Assembly: GCA_963829355.1 (NCBI GenBank) | Contig: CAWHHZ010000021.1 | Coordinates: 248,001 to 312,000, forward strand | Direction: 5' to 3' | DNA length: 64,000 nucleotides | From: CAWHHZ01 sp963829355 | GTDB taxonomy: Bacteria > Acidobacteriota > Thermoanaerobaculia > Gp7-AA8 > JAHWKK01 | In this document: in pieces, positions 25,104 to 34,278 of the stretch | Numbering within the stretch: position 1 is the stretch's first letter | Layout: each line of letters opens with the position of its first letter | The notes under the pieces: model-generated | Told to the model about the DNA's origin: nothing | Seen by the model: the letters and a program-made list of their open reading frames with translations, nothing else | Database searches by the model: none | Position numbers and translations under genes: made by a program

Positions 25104-27058
25104 CGCGTCTTTCGTTTCGGTTCCCGGCTCGGGAAGGTCGCCTCGTCTGATCTGCTCGAGAGTTTCGGGATCTTCGAGGTTGAGTTTGTTCTGGTCGATC
25201 TGGCCCCGGAAGTAAGCCTGGTAGATCTGCTTTGCGAGGGGGGCCGCATCGGAGCCGCCGTGTCCGCCGTGCTCGACGAATACGACCACCGCCAGCCGCG
25301 GATCGTCGCGCGGTGCGAAGGACGCGAAGATGGCATGGTCGCGGTACTTGAAGGGCAGCGATTCGGTCCTGATCCAGGTCGCCTGCTGGATGACCTGAAC
25401 GGTTCCGGTCTTTCCTGACACATCGAGCCCCTCGATACGCGCATTGCTCCCGGTTCCTCCGGCTTCATTGACGACCTTCCACAGCCCCGCGCGCACCGAT
25501 TTGAGCGCGTCTGGCTGGAGCTCGACTTCACTCAGAGCTGCCGGGACCACACGCTTGCGCTCCGCACCTCCATCCGGCTGAACCAGATCGACGGCCTTCA
25601 GAACGTGCGGTCTCATGACCCTTCCGCCGTTGGCGACCGCGGCCATCATATTGGTCGTCTGCAGAATGGTCATCAGCAGCGGCCCCTGTCCGATCGCGAC
25701 CGAGATGGTTTCGCTCGGGTACCATTTGCGCCCCTGCTCCTCGGCCCATTCCTCCGACGGAACCAGACCGATCTTTTCACCCGGAAGATCGATTTTGGTC
25801 GAACTTCCCCAGGTGAGCTTGGTCGCGAACTCGTGGATGTTCTCGATTCCGAGAAGCGCGCCCACCTCGTAGAAGTAGATGTCGCAGGAGACCTTGATCG
25901 CGCGCTCGAAATCGACCGCACCATGTCCCTCCCGCTTCCAGCAGCGGAACCGACTTCCGAAGAAGACCTTGCTTCCGGAGCAGTAAAACGTCGTCGAGGG
26001 GGTGATCACGCCCTTCGAGAATCCCGCCATTCCCATGACGGTCTTGAATACCGAGCCGGGCGAGTACATACCCTGGATGGCGCGGTTGACCTCGATCCGG
26101 AAGGGGTTGGAGAGGATCTTCTTCCACATGTCCGGTGTGAACCGCGTGGAGTAGACGTTCGGGTTGTAGGAGGGACTCGAAACCATCGCCCGTACTTCGC
26201 CCGTCTGTCGGGTCGAGGGCAACGGCAGCTCCCACAAGTTCGCCCTCGGAGAAGTATTCTTCTGCGATGCGCTGGAGCTCGAAGTCGATCGTGAGGGTGA
26301 TGTTCGAACCGGGTACCGGTTCCTTTCGGGCATCCGGATACTCCGATAAGCGTCCGCCCACGACTGTCGACGACCATATACCGGGCACCATCGACCCCAC
26401 GCAGGAAGTCGTCGTAGATGAGCTCGACCCCGCGCTTTCCGATCATGTCGCCGCGCTCGAGATTCTCATTCGTTTCGAGATCCTCGGGGGTGACTTCTCC
26501 GATGTAACCGAGCACGTGTGCGGCCAGAGTGTCGTAGCGGTAGTTCCGCCTCTGCTTGACCTCGACCGTCAATGCCGGGTAGAGATTCTGGTGACTGCGC
26601 AGGGTGGCGATCTGCGGCATCGTCAGATTCTCGAACAGTGGGAGAGGCTGGGTGATGGGGACGTCATTTTCCCGCTCGATCCGGCCGAGGACTTCCTGCG
26701 GCTCGAGCTCGAGCGTGTGCGCCACGAACGCGAGCATTCTCTCCTGGTGGCCCGGATCGTCCTCGAGAATCTTCCGGTAGTCGCGGCGGAGCAGGCTGAG
26801 CGTATATGCGGGGCGATCATCGACGAGAATCTTGCCGTTCCGGTCGAGGATCAGGCCTCGTTTGGCGGGGATCTCCACCTCCCGGAGGCGATTGCTTTCC
26901 GACAGGCCTCGATATCGGTCTGCCTGGACGCCCTGGACGTACCAGAACGATCCCGCAAGGAAGATGAAGGAGAGGACGACCAGCCATATGACGAGGTTGA
27001 TCCGGAACGACAGGATCTTCTGGTCGGTTCGATAAGCTCTTGGTCCGGCTCTTAACAT
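25100..27058 (-). CDS. mrdA: Penicillin-binding protein 2 (MrdA), frame broken twice
   Basis: The class B transpeptidase partner of RodA. The ATG at 27058 opens a cytoplasmic tail, one membrane anchor (INLVIWLVVLSFIFLAGSFW), then the pedestal (EIPAKRGLILDRNGKILVDD). Frame changes occur near 26338-26352 (after RGRTLI, continuing EYPDARKEPVPGSN) and near 26203-26212 (ALDPT to TGEVRAMVSSPSYNPN). The transpeptidase motifs are intact: YSPGSVFKTVMG (SXXK), SCDIYF (SXN) and SGKTGT (KTG). As read, the frame continues into rodA without a stop. An ATGA overlap at 25100-25103 in another frame is the likelier true end. Confidence 0.88.
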
Positions 27059-27141
27059 GAGATTTGCGGTCTACCTCTGCGAATTCAGTTCCATCCGGCC
27101 TTCCTCTGTGGAGCGGGCCGTAAGACTGTTCCTCGGCGGCC

Positions 27142-27639
27142 TCAGAAAGTCTTCGCCGGCCGTGCAGGCACTCGCCTGACGAACAGCGCAGCGAGTTGAT
27201 AGATCAGAGCCCCGAGGAGCGAGCTGATCACTACTTTCAGAATGAGCTGCTGTCCCGCGAGCTCGATTCTCTGGGGTTGAAGAATGTTGACGAGCAGATA
27301 GATCACCAGCTCGTTGACCAGGACCGCGCCGGCCAGCGCCGCCCCGAAGGCGAGTGAGCCCCGCAGAACGATCCGTGATGCAACAGTCGCGACGAGGTAG
27401 CCGCACAGGGTCAGCGAGAACGCATGCAGGCCGAACACCGAGCCCGAGAAAGCGTCCTGAACGAAGCCCGCGGCAACTCCGGCGATGATGGCTCCCACGA
27501 GATTGCCTCCCATGGCGTAGTAGATCACCAGAATCACGTACACGTCCACGAATGCGAGGGCGTTCGGAAAGAAGTTTTGCAGAAGCGAATGAACCGTCAG
27601 CGCGAGGAGCAGCCCGATGAAGAACTGAAGGAGTCTCAA
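27142..27639 (-). CDS. mreD: Rod-shape-determining protein MreD
   Basis: A 165-residue inner-membrane protein with about five to six hydrophobic helices. The family pattern (N-terminal LLQFFIGLLLALTVHSLLQ, then FVDVYVILVIYYAMGGNLVG and GFVQDAFSGSVFGLHAFSLT) is clear. It links MreC to the PBP2/RodA synthase. It overlaps mreC by four bases and precedes mrdA by 83 bases. Confidence 0.93.
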   Translation of the reverse strand: MRLLQFFIGLLLALTVHSLLQNFFPNALAFVDVYVILVIYYAMGGNLVGAIIAGVAAGFVQDAFSGSVFGLHAFSLTLCGYLVATVASRIVLRGSLAFGAALAGAVLVNELVIYLLVNILQPQRIELAGQQLILKVVISSLLGALIYQLAALFVRRVPARPAKTF

Positions 27640-28487
27640 GGGTCGTACCTCACCACTTCCTGCGGGATCTTTTCAGTATCGAGAATGAGCGCATCCTCGA
27701 GCGTCTGAAGTGAAGCGGCAGGTGCACAGATCACGCTTTTGAACAGATCATTCCCTTCTTCGACCTCCATCACGATGGCCGCCGGGATTCCTTCCGGATA
27801 GATGCCATCGATTCCGGCAGTGACGATCCTGTCTCCGGGGAGGACATCTGCCAGTGCGGGGATGTTCTCGAGCACCAGTCCGCCGCGGCCATCGCCGCGG
27901 AGAACGCCGTGCCGGCGCGTCCGTTCAATCTTGCAACCGACTGCCGACTTCGGGTCGGTGATCAATTGAACCTTCGCAAGGTCAGGCGTCGTGAGCACCA
28001 CCCGTCCGAGCAGCCCGGATGGCGTGACGACGGTGTCGTTGAGTCCGACCCCCTGTTGTGAGCCGCTGTCGAGGATCATCGACTTGTAGTGACCCGACAC
28101 GTCGATCATCATCACGTCCGCGAGCTGAGCGGAGAATCCGCTTCGGACCGAGTAGCCGAGCATCTCGCGCATCCGTGCGAGATCATCGGCGTCGTTGCGA
28201 AGCGTGAGGTTTTCCTTGGTGAGCTCCTCGACCTTCCGGCGCAGGACTCTGTTCTGATCCACTTCACCGCGCATGTCGATGTAACCGTGGTAGACGTCAG
28301 AGGCGCTCTGGCCGATCCACGTCACCCCTTTTGGAATTGGGGAGAACACGGTCATGACACTCCGCTCGAAGAGTGTTCGAGTCGTGGCGAGGCCTCTGGT
28401 CTCGTCGCTCAGGCTCATCAGGACGAAGAGGCCCGCGAGGACGATGATCAGAAACAGTGTTGGTCTGCGCTCGACGGCAATCTGCAT
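27636..28487 (-). CDS. mreC: Rod-shape-determining protein MreC
   Basis: A 283-residue bitopic protein. It has an N-terminal membrane anchor (FLIIVLAGLFVLMSL), a coiled-coil region (LRRKVEELTKENLTLRNDAD, residues about 84-104), then the beta-sandwich domains characteristic of MreC (MILDSGSQQGVGLNDTVVTP, then GLLGRV). It forms the periplasmic scaffold that activates PBP2. It overlaps mreD and follows mreB by 66 bases, the standard mreBCD order. Confidence 0.95.
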   Translation of the reverse strand: MQIAVERRPTLFLIIVLAGLFVLMSLSDETRGLATTRTLFERSVMTVFSPIPKGVTWIGQSASDVYHGYIDMRGEVDQNRVLRRKVEELTKENLTLRNDADDLARMREMLGYSVRSGFSAQLADVMMIDVSGHYKSMILDSGSQQGVGLNDTVVTPSGLLGRVVLTTPDLAKVQLITDPKSAVGCKIERTRRHGVLRGDGRGGLVLENIPALADVLPGDRIVTAGIDGIYPEGIPAAIVMEVEEGNDLFKSVICAPAASLQTLEDALILDTEKIPQEVVRYDP

Positions 28488-28553
28488 TGGCTCAGGTTTC
28501 CAGGGCTGTCACCCCGAGGTTCGGCTGGTTGAAACATTCGTGCCGAAAAGGGA

Positions 28554-29579
28554 TCAGTCGATCGAAATCTTTCGCAGCAGGTTGAAATCCGTCAACATTT
28601 TTCCCGTTCCGAGTGCCACGCATGCGAGTGGATCCTCGGCGAGCGTCACAGGCAGTCCGGTTTCCTCCCGGAGGCGTTTATCGAGATTCTTGAGCATCGA
28701 TCCGCCACCAGCGATGATGATCCCCTTGTCCATGATGTCCGCGGATAGTTCCGGAGGAGTCCGCTCGAGCGCGACTCGCACCGCCTCGACGATCGTCGAG
28801 ACAGGCTCGGAGAGTGCCTCACGGATTTCCTCGTCCGAAATGATCAGGGTCTTCGGCACACCTTCGACGAGATCGCGTCCCTTGATCTCCATGGTCATCT
28901 CTTCGTCGAGCGGGAACGCTGACCCGATCTCCATCTTGATCTGCTCGGCCGTACGCTCACCGATCAGCAGGTTGTACTTTCTCTTGATGTACTGGATGAT
29001 CGCGTCGTCCATCTCGTTGCCGGCGACACGAACCGATCGCGAGTAGACGATGCCGGCCAGTGAGATGACCGCGACGTCAGTGGTTCCGCCGCCGATGTCC
29101 ACGATCATGTTTCCCGTGGGCTCGGTGATTGGCAGACCTGCTCCGATCGCAGCCGCCATCGCCTGCTCGATCAGATAAACCTCGGTGGCGCCGGCACGGA
29201 GCGCGCTGTCCTTCACGGCCCGCTTCTCGACCTGTGTGATCTCGGATGGGACGGAGATCACGATCCGAGGTTTGACGAGAAACGATCGCCCGTGCGCCTT
29301 CTTGATGAAGTAATCGAGCATCTTCTCGGTCACTTCGAAGTCGGCGATGACGCCGTCCTTCATTGGCCGGATCGCCACGATGTTGCCGGGGGTTCGTCCC
29401 AGCATCTCCTTGGCTTCCTTTCCGACGGCTTCGACCCGTTGGGTGATTTTGTTCACCGCGACGATCGACGGCTCACGAACCACGATTTCCTTGTTCTTTG
29501 CGTAAACAAGGGTGTTCGCAGTTCCGAGATCAATTGCGAGATCGTTGGAGAAAATCGAGAGTAAAGACCTGAATGCCAT
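28554..29579 (-). CDS. mreB: Rod-shape actin homologue MreB
   Basis: About 341 residues from the ATG at 29579 (GAGGA upstream); the open frame upstream of it is not coding. It carries the actin-type ATP sites: DLAIDLGTANTLVYAK (phosphate 1), IVDIGGGTTDVAVISL (phosphate 2) and IIIAGGGSMLKNLD (adenosine). The N-terminal MAFRSLLSIFS is an amphipathic membrane-binding helix. It polymerises under the inner membrane to orient wall synthesis. It begins the mreBCD-mrdA-rodA cluster and lies 138 bases after the FecR-domain gene. Confidence 0.98.
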   Translation of the reverse strand: MAFRSLLSIFSNDLAIDLGTANTLVYAKNKEIVVREPSIVAVNKITQRVEAVGKEAKEMLGRTPGNIVAIRPMKDGVIADFEVTEKMLDYFIKKAHGRSFLVKPRIVISVPSEITQVEKRAVKDSALRAGATEVYLIEQAMAAAIGAGLPITEPTGNMIVDIGGGTTDVAVISLAGIVYSRSVRVAGNEMDDAIIQYIKRKYNLLIGERTAEQIKMEIGSAFPLDEEMTMEIKGRDLVEGVPKTLIISDEEIREALSEPVSTIVEAVRVALERTPPELSADIMDKGIIIAGGGSMLKNLDKRLREETGLPVTLAEDPLACVALGTGKMLTDFNLLRKISID

Positions 29580-29717
29580 ATTGATTAACGTTCCTCGAGT
29601 CGTTTTTCCGGTGTGGCGACGGGCAGTCTGGCTGCAAAGTCTCTGCCGCTTCGGCAAAGCCGGATAGCTTTATGTGTGGATTCTTTGCTTCGTGCTGCAG
29701 GGAGAGTGCTTGTCGAA

Positions 29718-31148
29718 TCACTCCTCGACCAGTACCCGCTCGCGTTTGATCGTCTGGTTTCCGGCTGGATCGACCGCTTTGACGATGACGTCGTTGTACC
29801 CGACTTTTCCGAAGCTGATCAGCTTGCGGAACGAACCATCAGAGCTGACTTCGACCTCGAGATCGTTGACGAAAACGCTGGCTCCCGGCTCCGCCTGACC
29901 TTCGATCAGGTAGAACTCGCCACCGAAGGGAATCGGTGATTTGACCGAGAGGGTCGGCGGCTCCTGGTCACGCGCCGCGGCCGCCGCGGGACTGTCGCCG
30001 ATCCCGGTGACGCGGAACCGGCGATGAGGCGAGAACGGCCCGGCCTCGCCGTTCTCGTTGATGGATGCGACTCTCCAGAAGAATGATCCTTCGGAGGTGA
30101 GCCGGACGCGGGCGGAGGGGCGGTCCCGGCGCGCGTCGATCTCGGTGTGACCGAAGAGCCGGGAGCGCGAAACCTGAAGGACGTATGCGGCGGCTGCGCC
30201 GACCGGCCGCCAGTTCAGTTCGATGATGCGGCCGCTCGTGGCCGGGATTACTGAATTGTCTGGCGGGGTGGTCAGGCCCGGGGGCGATACGTAATTCTCA
30301 ACGGCTCCGAGCGAGCCGGTCCCCGATGCCGTCACTCTCTGTCCTTCCCGGATCGCGAGACTCGAGCCGCCGGAGCGAGGTTGTACTGCGGCAGAACCTC
30401 GAAGGGCAGCGACCTCGGTCGACTTCGTGGCCTCGTCGACATCGACGAGGGTGGTCGAATCGGAGTTGACCATGACTCGCGTGCCCGGTGTGGTGACCAG
30501 AGAATTCACGTCGGCCGTGTTGACCTGGATCGAACCGATCTGCATCTTCACCGACTCCGGGCGCGCAGAGGAGGAGCCGGTTCCCGTCGGGTAGATCTCG
30601 AGAAGCGCGTCAGAGCCGATCGTGTAGAGCGAGCCATCTGCGAAGAAGAGCTCTGCCGAAGAGCTCGATCCTGTACGGACCCAATCACCCTTCTTGAGCT
30701 TCGTGCGGACCGTCGCACGACGGAACTCTCCGCCGCCTGCCTGATACTCGACATTTCCTTCGACATTGAGAAACTGGGCCGCAGACTGCTTCTCGCCCGA
30801 TACACGCGCCAGCGCGGCGGCGATGATCGACTGAGCTTCGAGCGCGGCCTGCTCCGCTCCGCGATACTCGGCAGCGTTGAAGCGTTGCTGCGCCGTGGTC
30901 AGCTCCGCCTGGCCGGCGTCGAACTCCGATCGGAACTCCTGGAAGTCTTCAGCCGCGGCGAGCTCGTTGAGTGACTGTTCCGCGTCCTCGATCGCTGCAG
31001 CGGCTTTCGACTTCGGAGAGGCCGCGAAGAGGTCCCGATAGATGAAGGCGCCAACAGCGATCGCGATCACGATCAGAACGATGCTGAACTTCTTCAGCTT
31101 GTCGAGCGAGATCAGATACCAGTCGATAGTCGAATCTTCTTGAGCCAT
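29718..31148 (-). CDS. FecR-domain protein with Fn3/Ig-like C-terminal domains
   Basis: A 476-residue protein. Near the N-terminus there is one membrane anchor (FSIVLIVIAIAVGAFIY, about residues 22-38) and an Ala-rich helical region. A FecR domain follows (KKGDWVRTGSSSSAELFF, then DGSLYTIGSDALLEI, residues about 145-265), then a fibronectin/Ig-like part (IELNWRPVGAAAAYVLQVSR), and a last beta domain (IEGQAEPGASVFVNDLEVEV). It is not the usual iron-sensor FecR; family relatives bind or organise envelope polymers. It sits upstream of mreB on the same strand, which may mean shared expression. Confidence 0.82.
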   Translation of the reverse strand: MAQEDSTIDWYLISLDKLKKFSIVLIVIAIAVGAFIYRDLFAASPKSKAAAAIEDAEQSLNELAAAEDFQEFRSEFDAGQAELTTAQQRFNAAEYRGAEQAALEAQSIIAAALARVSGEKQSAAQFLNVEGNVEYQAGGGEFRRATVRTKLKKGDWVRTGSSSSAELFFADGSLYTIGSDALLEIYPTGTGSSSARPESVKMQIGSIQVNTADVNSLVTTPGTRVMVNSDSTTLVDVDEATKSTEVAALRGSAAVQPRSGGSSLAIREGQRVTASGTGSLGAVENYVSPPGLTTPPDNSVIPATSGRIIELNWRPVGAAAAYVLQVSRSRLFGHTEIDARRDRPSARVRLTSEGSFFWRVASINENGEAGPFSPHRRFRVTGIGDSPAAAAARDQEPPTLSVKSPIPFGGEFYLIEGQAEPGASVFVNDLEVEVSSDGSFRKLISFGKVGYNDVIVKAVDPAGNQTIKRERVLVEE

Positions 31149-31381
31149 AGCGTTCGCGCGGCAGTGATATCCCTCGAAAGCTTATAGCATACGGCATCAA
31201 TCCGGCGCGAGGGAGAGCTGCGGCTGTGTTAGACTCGTCACTTCGTCACCGGGCCGAAACGTCCCGGCTCCAACGAGCCTGGAGAATCGTGCGACGGATG
31301 CAGTCGGATCCAGCGGAATTCCTCAACTACTCCCGCGGGTTTCCCGGGGCGCCACCTCACCTTAGGAGGATTCGTTCGCCC

Positions 31382-33305
31382 ATGCTCAAAGCAATGCGCG
31401 ATAGCTTTCAACACCTCAAGTGGATCTTGCTGCTCATCGTATTCGCCTTCATTCTCCTGGTCTTCGTCGACTGGGGCGGTGCAGGACGGACCGGTGGAGG
31501 AGCGGTCTCCGGTGTTGGATATGCCGCAAAAGTAAACGGAGAAACCATTACGCTCGAGGACTTCCAGCGGGCGCTCGTCATGCTCGAGAGGCAGTATGAG
31601 CAGGCCTACGGCCAGCGATTGACCGAGCAGGATCGCGAGGCGATGGGATTGCAGCGCCAGGTCCTGCAGGGCCTCGTGAACCAGAAGCTTCTGCTCCAGT
31701 CGGCCCGTCAGATGAATCTGGCGGCGACTCCGGAGGAGATCCGTCAGGAGATTCTCGCCCTGCCGGTTCTCAATCCGAACGGACAGTTCGTGGGAGCGGA
31801 GCTTTACGAGAGATACGTGAAGTCCGCGCTGAATTACACGTCGGCCTCCGCGTTCGAAGACGATCTCGCCGAAGACATCACGCTCTCCAAGATGGAAAGC
31901 GCAATTCAGAGCTCCGTCATCCTGCCCGAGAAGCTGGTCGAGGACGAGTTCCGCCGCCGGAACGAGTCAGCCTCGATCCGGTACGTGCTCGTGCCGGTCG
32001 ACACCATGCTCAGCCAGGTGCAGGTCACGCCCGAAGAAGTCGAGCAGCATTACCGCTCGAACGCGTCGAACTACACTCATCCTGCACAACGCCGGGTGAA
32101 GTATCTTCAGGTCGATACCGAAGCGCTTCGCTCTGAGGTGAGATGTCACCGATGATGAGCTGCGACAGGCCTATTCGGCATCGCAGGCGAACGACGAAGT
32201 CGCCCGCGCACAGCACATCCTGATCTCCGTTCCGCAGGGAGCAACCGAGGCCCAGGAGTCCGAGGCGCTGCAGAAGGCGCAGGAAGCGGCCCGTCGCGCC
32301 CGCGCCGGCGAAGACTTCGCCGCACTGGCTCGGGAGCTCTCGGATGATCCCGGCTCGGCCAGTCAGGGTGGAGATCTCGGCGAGTTCGGTCGCGGGCGAA
32401 TGGTCCCCCAGTTCGAGGAGGCGGTATTTTCACAGCCGATCGGTGAGGTGGGAGATCCGGTTCGTACCCAGTTCGGCTACCACGTGATCAAGGTCAATGA
32501 ACGGGGAGCCCCGAAATTCGAAGCCGTCAAGGCGGAGTTGCGCGAAGAGGTATTGGGCAAAAAGCTCCAGCAGGAAGCCCTGGATCGTCTGAGGGCTGCT
32601 CAAGCTCGACTTCCCGAGGAAGGCGCGACCGAAGAACAGATGCGGGCTCTGCAGAGTGACGTACTCCGCTACAACGAGACTGGCTGGTTTGGTGAGACGG
32701 ATCCGATCAGAGGTCTCGGTCGCGTACCGCAGCTGAACGCCTGGACGTTCTCGGCAGATCTCAACGATATCGGTGACGTCATCGAAAGCCCGATGTTGAG
32801 TGGCCCGATCCTTCCTCATCTGGTCGGAACACGCGAAGCAGGCATCACCCCCCTCGCCGAGATCCGCAATCGGGTCGAGGATGATCTGAAGCGCCAGAAA
32901 GCGAGAGAACAGGCGGCAGAGCAGCTCCGTACGGCCGGCGCAAGTTCGCTCGATGCGCTTGCTGCAGCACGGGGATTGTCCGTACAGACCGCGACCGTCA
33001 AGCCGAACACTCCGGTTTCCGGACTCACCGGCTCGACCTCGGAGCTCACGAAGGCCGTATTCGAGGCGGAGCAGGGTAGCGTGAGCGGTCCCGTGACCAT
33101 AGGCGAAGGTGCTGTGATGTTCGAGGTGACGGACGTGACCCGTTTCGACCGTACTCGTTTCGAAGCGGAGAAGGCGACATTGAGCAGGGACCTCAGGCTT
33201 CAGGAATCTCAGAAACTGCGCGCCGCTCTGATCGATCAACTGCGGCAGGGAGCCGAAATCGAGATCAATCAGGACGTCCTCCCGCAGTCGCAGAGATCCC
33301 TCTGA
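31382..33305 (+). CDS. ppiD: PpiD/SurA-like periplasmic peptidyl-prolyl isomerase, frame broken once
   Basis: A membrane-anchored foldase. The ATG at 31382 (AGGAGG 12 bases upstream) begins LKAMRDSFQHLKWILLLIVF, a single anchor. A SurA_N-like chaperone region follows, with GEAVTLEDF-type AKVNGETITLEDFQRAL (residues about 47-63) and NQKLLLQSARQMNL. The frame shifts near 32139-32145 (LRSEVR to VTDDELRQAYSAS). The second part carries the parvulin domain (RAQHILISVPQGA, GGDLGEFGRGRMVPQFEEA, FGYHVIKV) and a long C-terminal region. Restoring one base gives about 640 residues, a normal PpiD length. Confidence 0.87.
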
Positions 33306-33317
33306 GGGCGACGATTA

Positions 33318-33701
33318 GTGGAGATCCTCCCCAAACCGACCGAGCCGGCGATTCGTGTCCTGATGATGCCACGGGACACGAACGCCTACGGCACCATCTT
33401 CGGAGGAGTCATCCTCTCGTACATCGATCAGGCTGGTGCGATCGAGGCGAGACGGCAGGGCTCCACGAAGATGGTGACCGTGTCGATGGACAAGGTCGTG
33501 TTCCACGCGCCGGTCCAGGTGGGCGACCTCGTCAGCTTCTGGACCGAAACGATCCGGATCGGAACCACGTCGGTCACGGTTCGGGTCGTCGTCGAGGCGT
33601 GGAGACAGAAAGCCTCGGTCGAGCCCGTGACGGTCACCGAGGCGCAGGTCGTCTACGTCAATGTCGGAGAAGATCGCCGCCCCACCCCGATCGAGCGCTG
33701 A
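33318..33701 (+). CDS. Acyl-CoA thioesterase (hotdog fold, YciA-like)
   Basis: A 127-residue hotdog thioesterase. It has the block MMPRDTNAYGTIFGGVILSY with the active-site Asp in the following IDQAGAIEA, and the strand MDKVVFHAPVQVGDLVSFW. It would cleave fatty acyl-CoA thioesters in the cytosol. GTG is the start, at 33318, 12 bases after the PpiD stop, so it may be in the same operon. Confidence 0.9.
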   Translation: MEILPKPTEPAIRVLMMPRDTNAYGTIFGGVILSYIDQAGAIEARRQGSTKMVTVSMDKVVFHAPVQVGDLVSFWTETIRIGTTSVTVRVVVEAWRQKASVEPVTVTEAQVVYVNVGEDRRPTPIER

Positions 33702-33705
33702 GGAG

Positions 33706-33859
33706 AGTCCGGAGTCCTGAGTCCTGAGTCGCGAGACTTCGGACTTTGTCGGCCCCTCCGAGAAGTGCTGTCATTCCGAAGGAGCGGCTCCGCCGCGACT
33801 GAGGAATCTCGTTTTTTGCACCTCCGGGATCTCTTCTCGCTGCACTCGTTCGGAATGAC
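33706..33859. repeat. AGTCCTG array and palindromic GTCATTCC repeat (copy 7)
   Basis: Bases 33706-33745 repeat AGTCCTGAGTCCTGAGTC. Bases 33770-33859 are a hairpin unit starting GTCATTCCGAAGGAGCGG and ending CGTTCGGAATGAC. They form the left side of a convergent junction whose right side (34238-34285) carries the inverted GACTCAGGAC array. Confidence 0.85.
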
Positions 33860-33971
33860 AGGCGGGCGGGCGAGCGCCGCACGGGGAATCGTGTCGCCCG
33901 CCTTCGCGGGCTCGGGATTGTGGAGTGGGTCTGTGTCCCAGTGTCCCAGGGCTTACGCCGCTGGGCTATTA

Positions 33972-34153
33972 TAGCCCGCATTTCTCACCAGCTTTCTACT
34001 GCGGCGACGGATAGCGGCGCGGCTGCTGCGTTGCGCTCGATTCGGCTCCTCGACATAGTGTCGACTATGCCTGCGGGGCCGAACCTTCGCGCGCCTTGCA
34101 TCCGCACCACTCTCCGCCGCCTCGCTACGATATCTGGTGAGAAATACGGGCTA
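33972..34153. mobile_element. MITE-like element with 20-bp terminal inverted repeats
   Basis: A 182-base segment bounded by TAGCCCGCATTTCTCACCAG and its inverted copy CTGGTGAGAAATACGGGCTA (one mismatch in 20). The ends continue as an imperfect stem (GCGGCGACGG against the inner right side) with a near-palindrome ACATAGTGTCGACTATG at the centre. It contains no open frame of note. It may be a non-autonomous element or a large repetitive hairpin. Confidence 0.7.
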
Positions 34154-34159
34154 GGTTGT

Positions 34160-34278
34160 TTCGGCCCGCCTGCGCGGGCCTGTAGGGAAGGGACCGTCTG
34201 CGCGGGCCTGTCAGGTGGAAACGAAGCACGGCGGACTCACGACCTCGGACCGCGGACTCAGGACCTCTGACCGCGGAC
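34160..34278. repeat. Hairpin and inverted AGTCCTG array
   Basis: GGCCCGCCTGCGCGGGCC is a perfect-armed hairpin near 34169. From about 34238 the sequence repeats CGGACTCAGGAC, complementary to the AGTCCTG array at 33706. No gene is seen. Confidence 0.75.

Noticed and set aside
24330..25418. A 362-codon plus-strand frame across rodA and mrdA
   Set aside because: It is highly charged, has no domain and is antisense to well-supported SEDS and PBP motifs.
32430..33239. A 269-codon minus-strand frame over ppiD
   Set aside because: It is antisense to the parvulin domain and C-terminus; composition is typical of a shadow.
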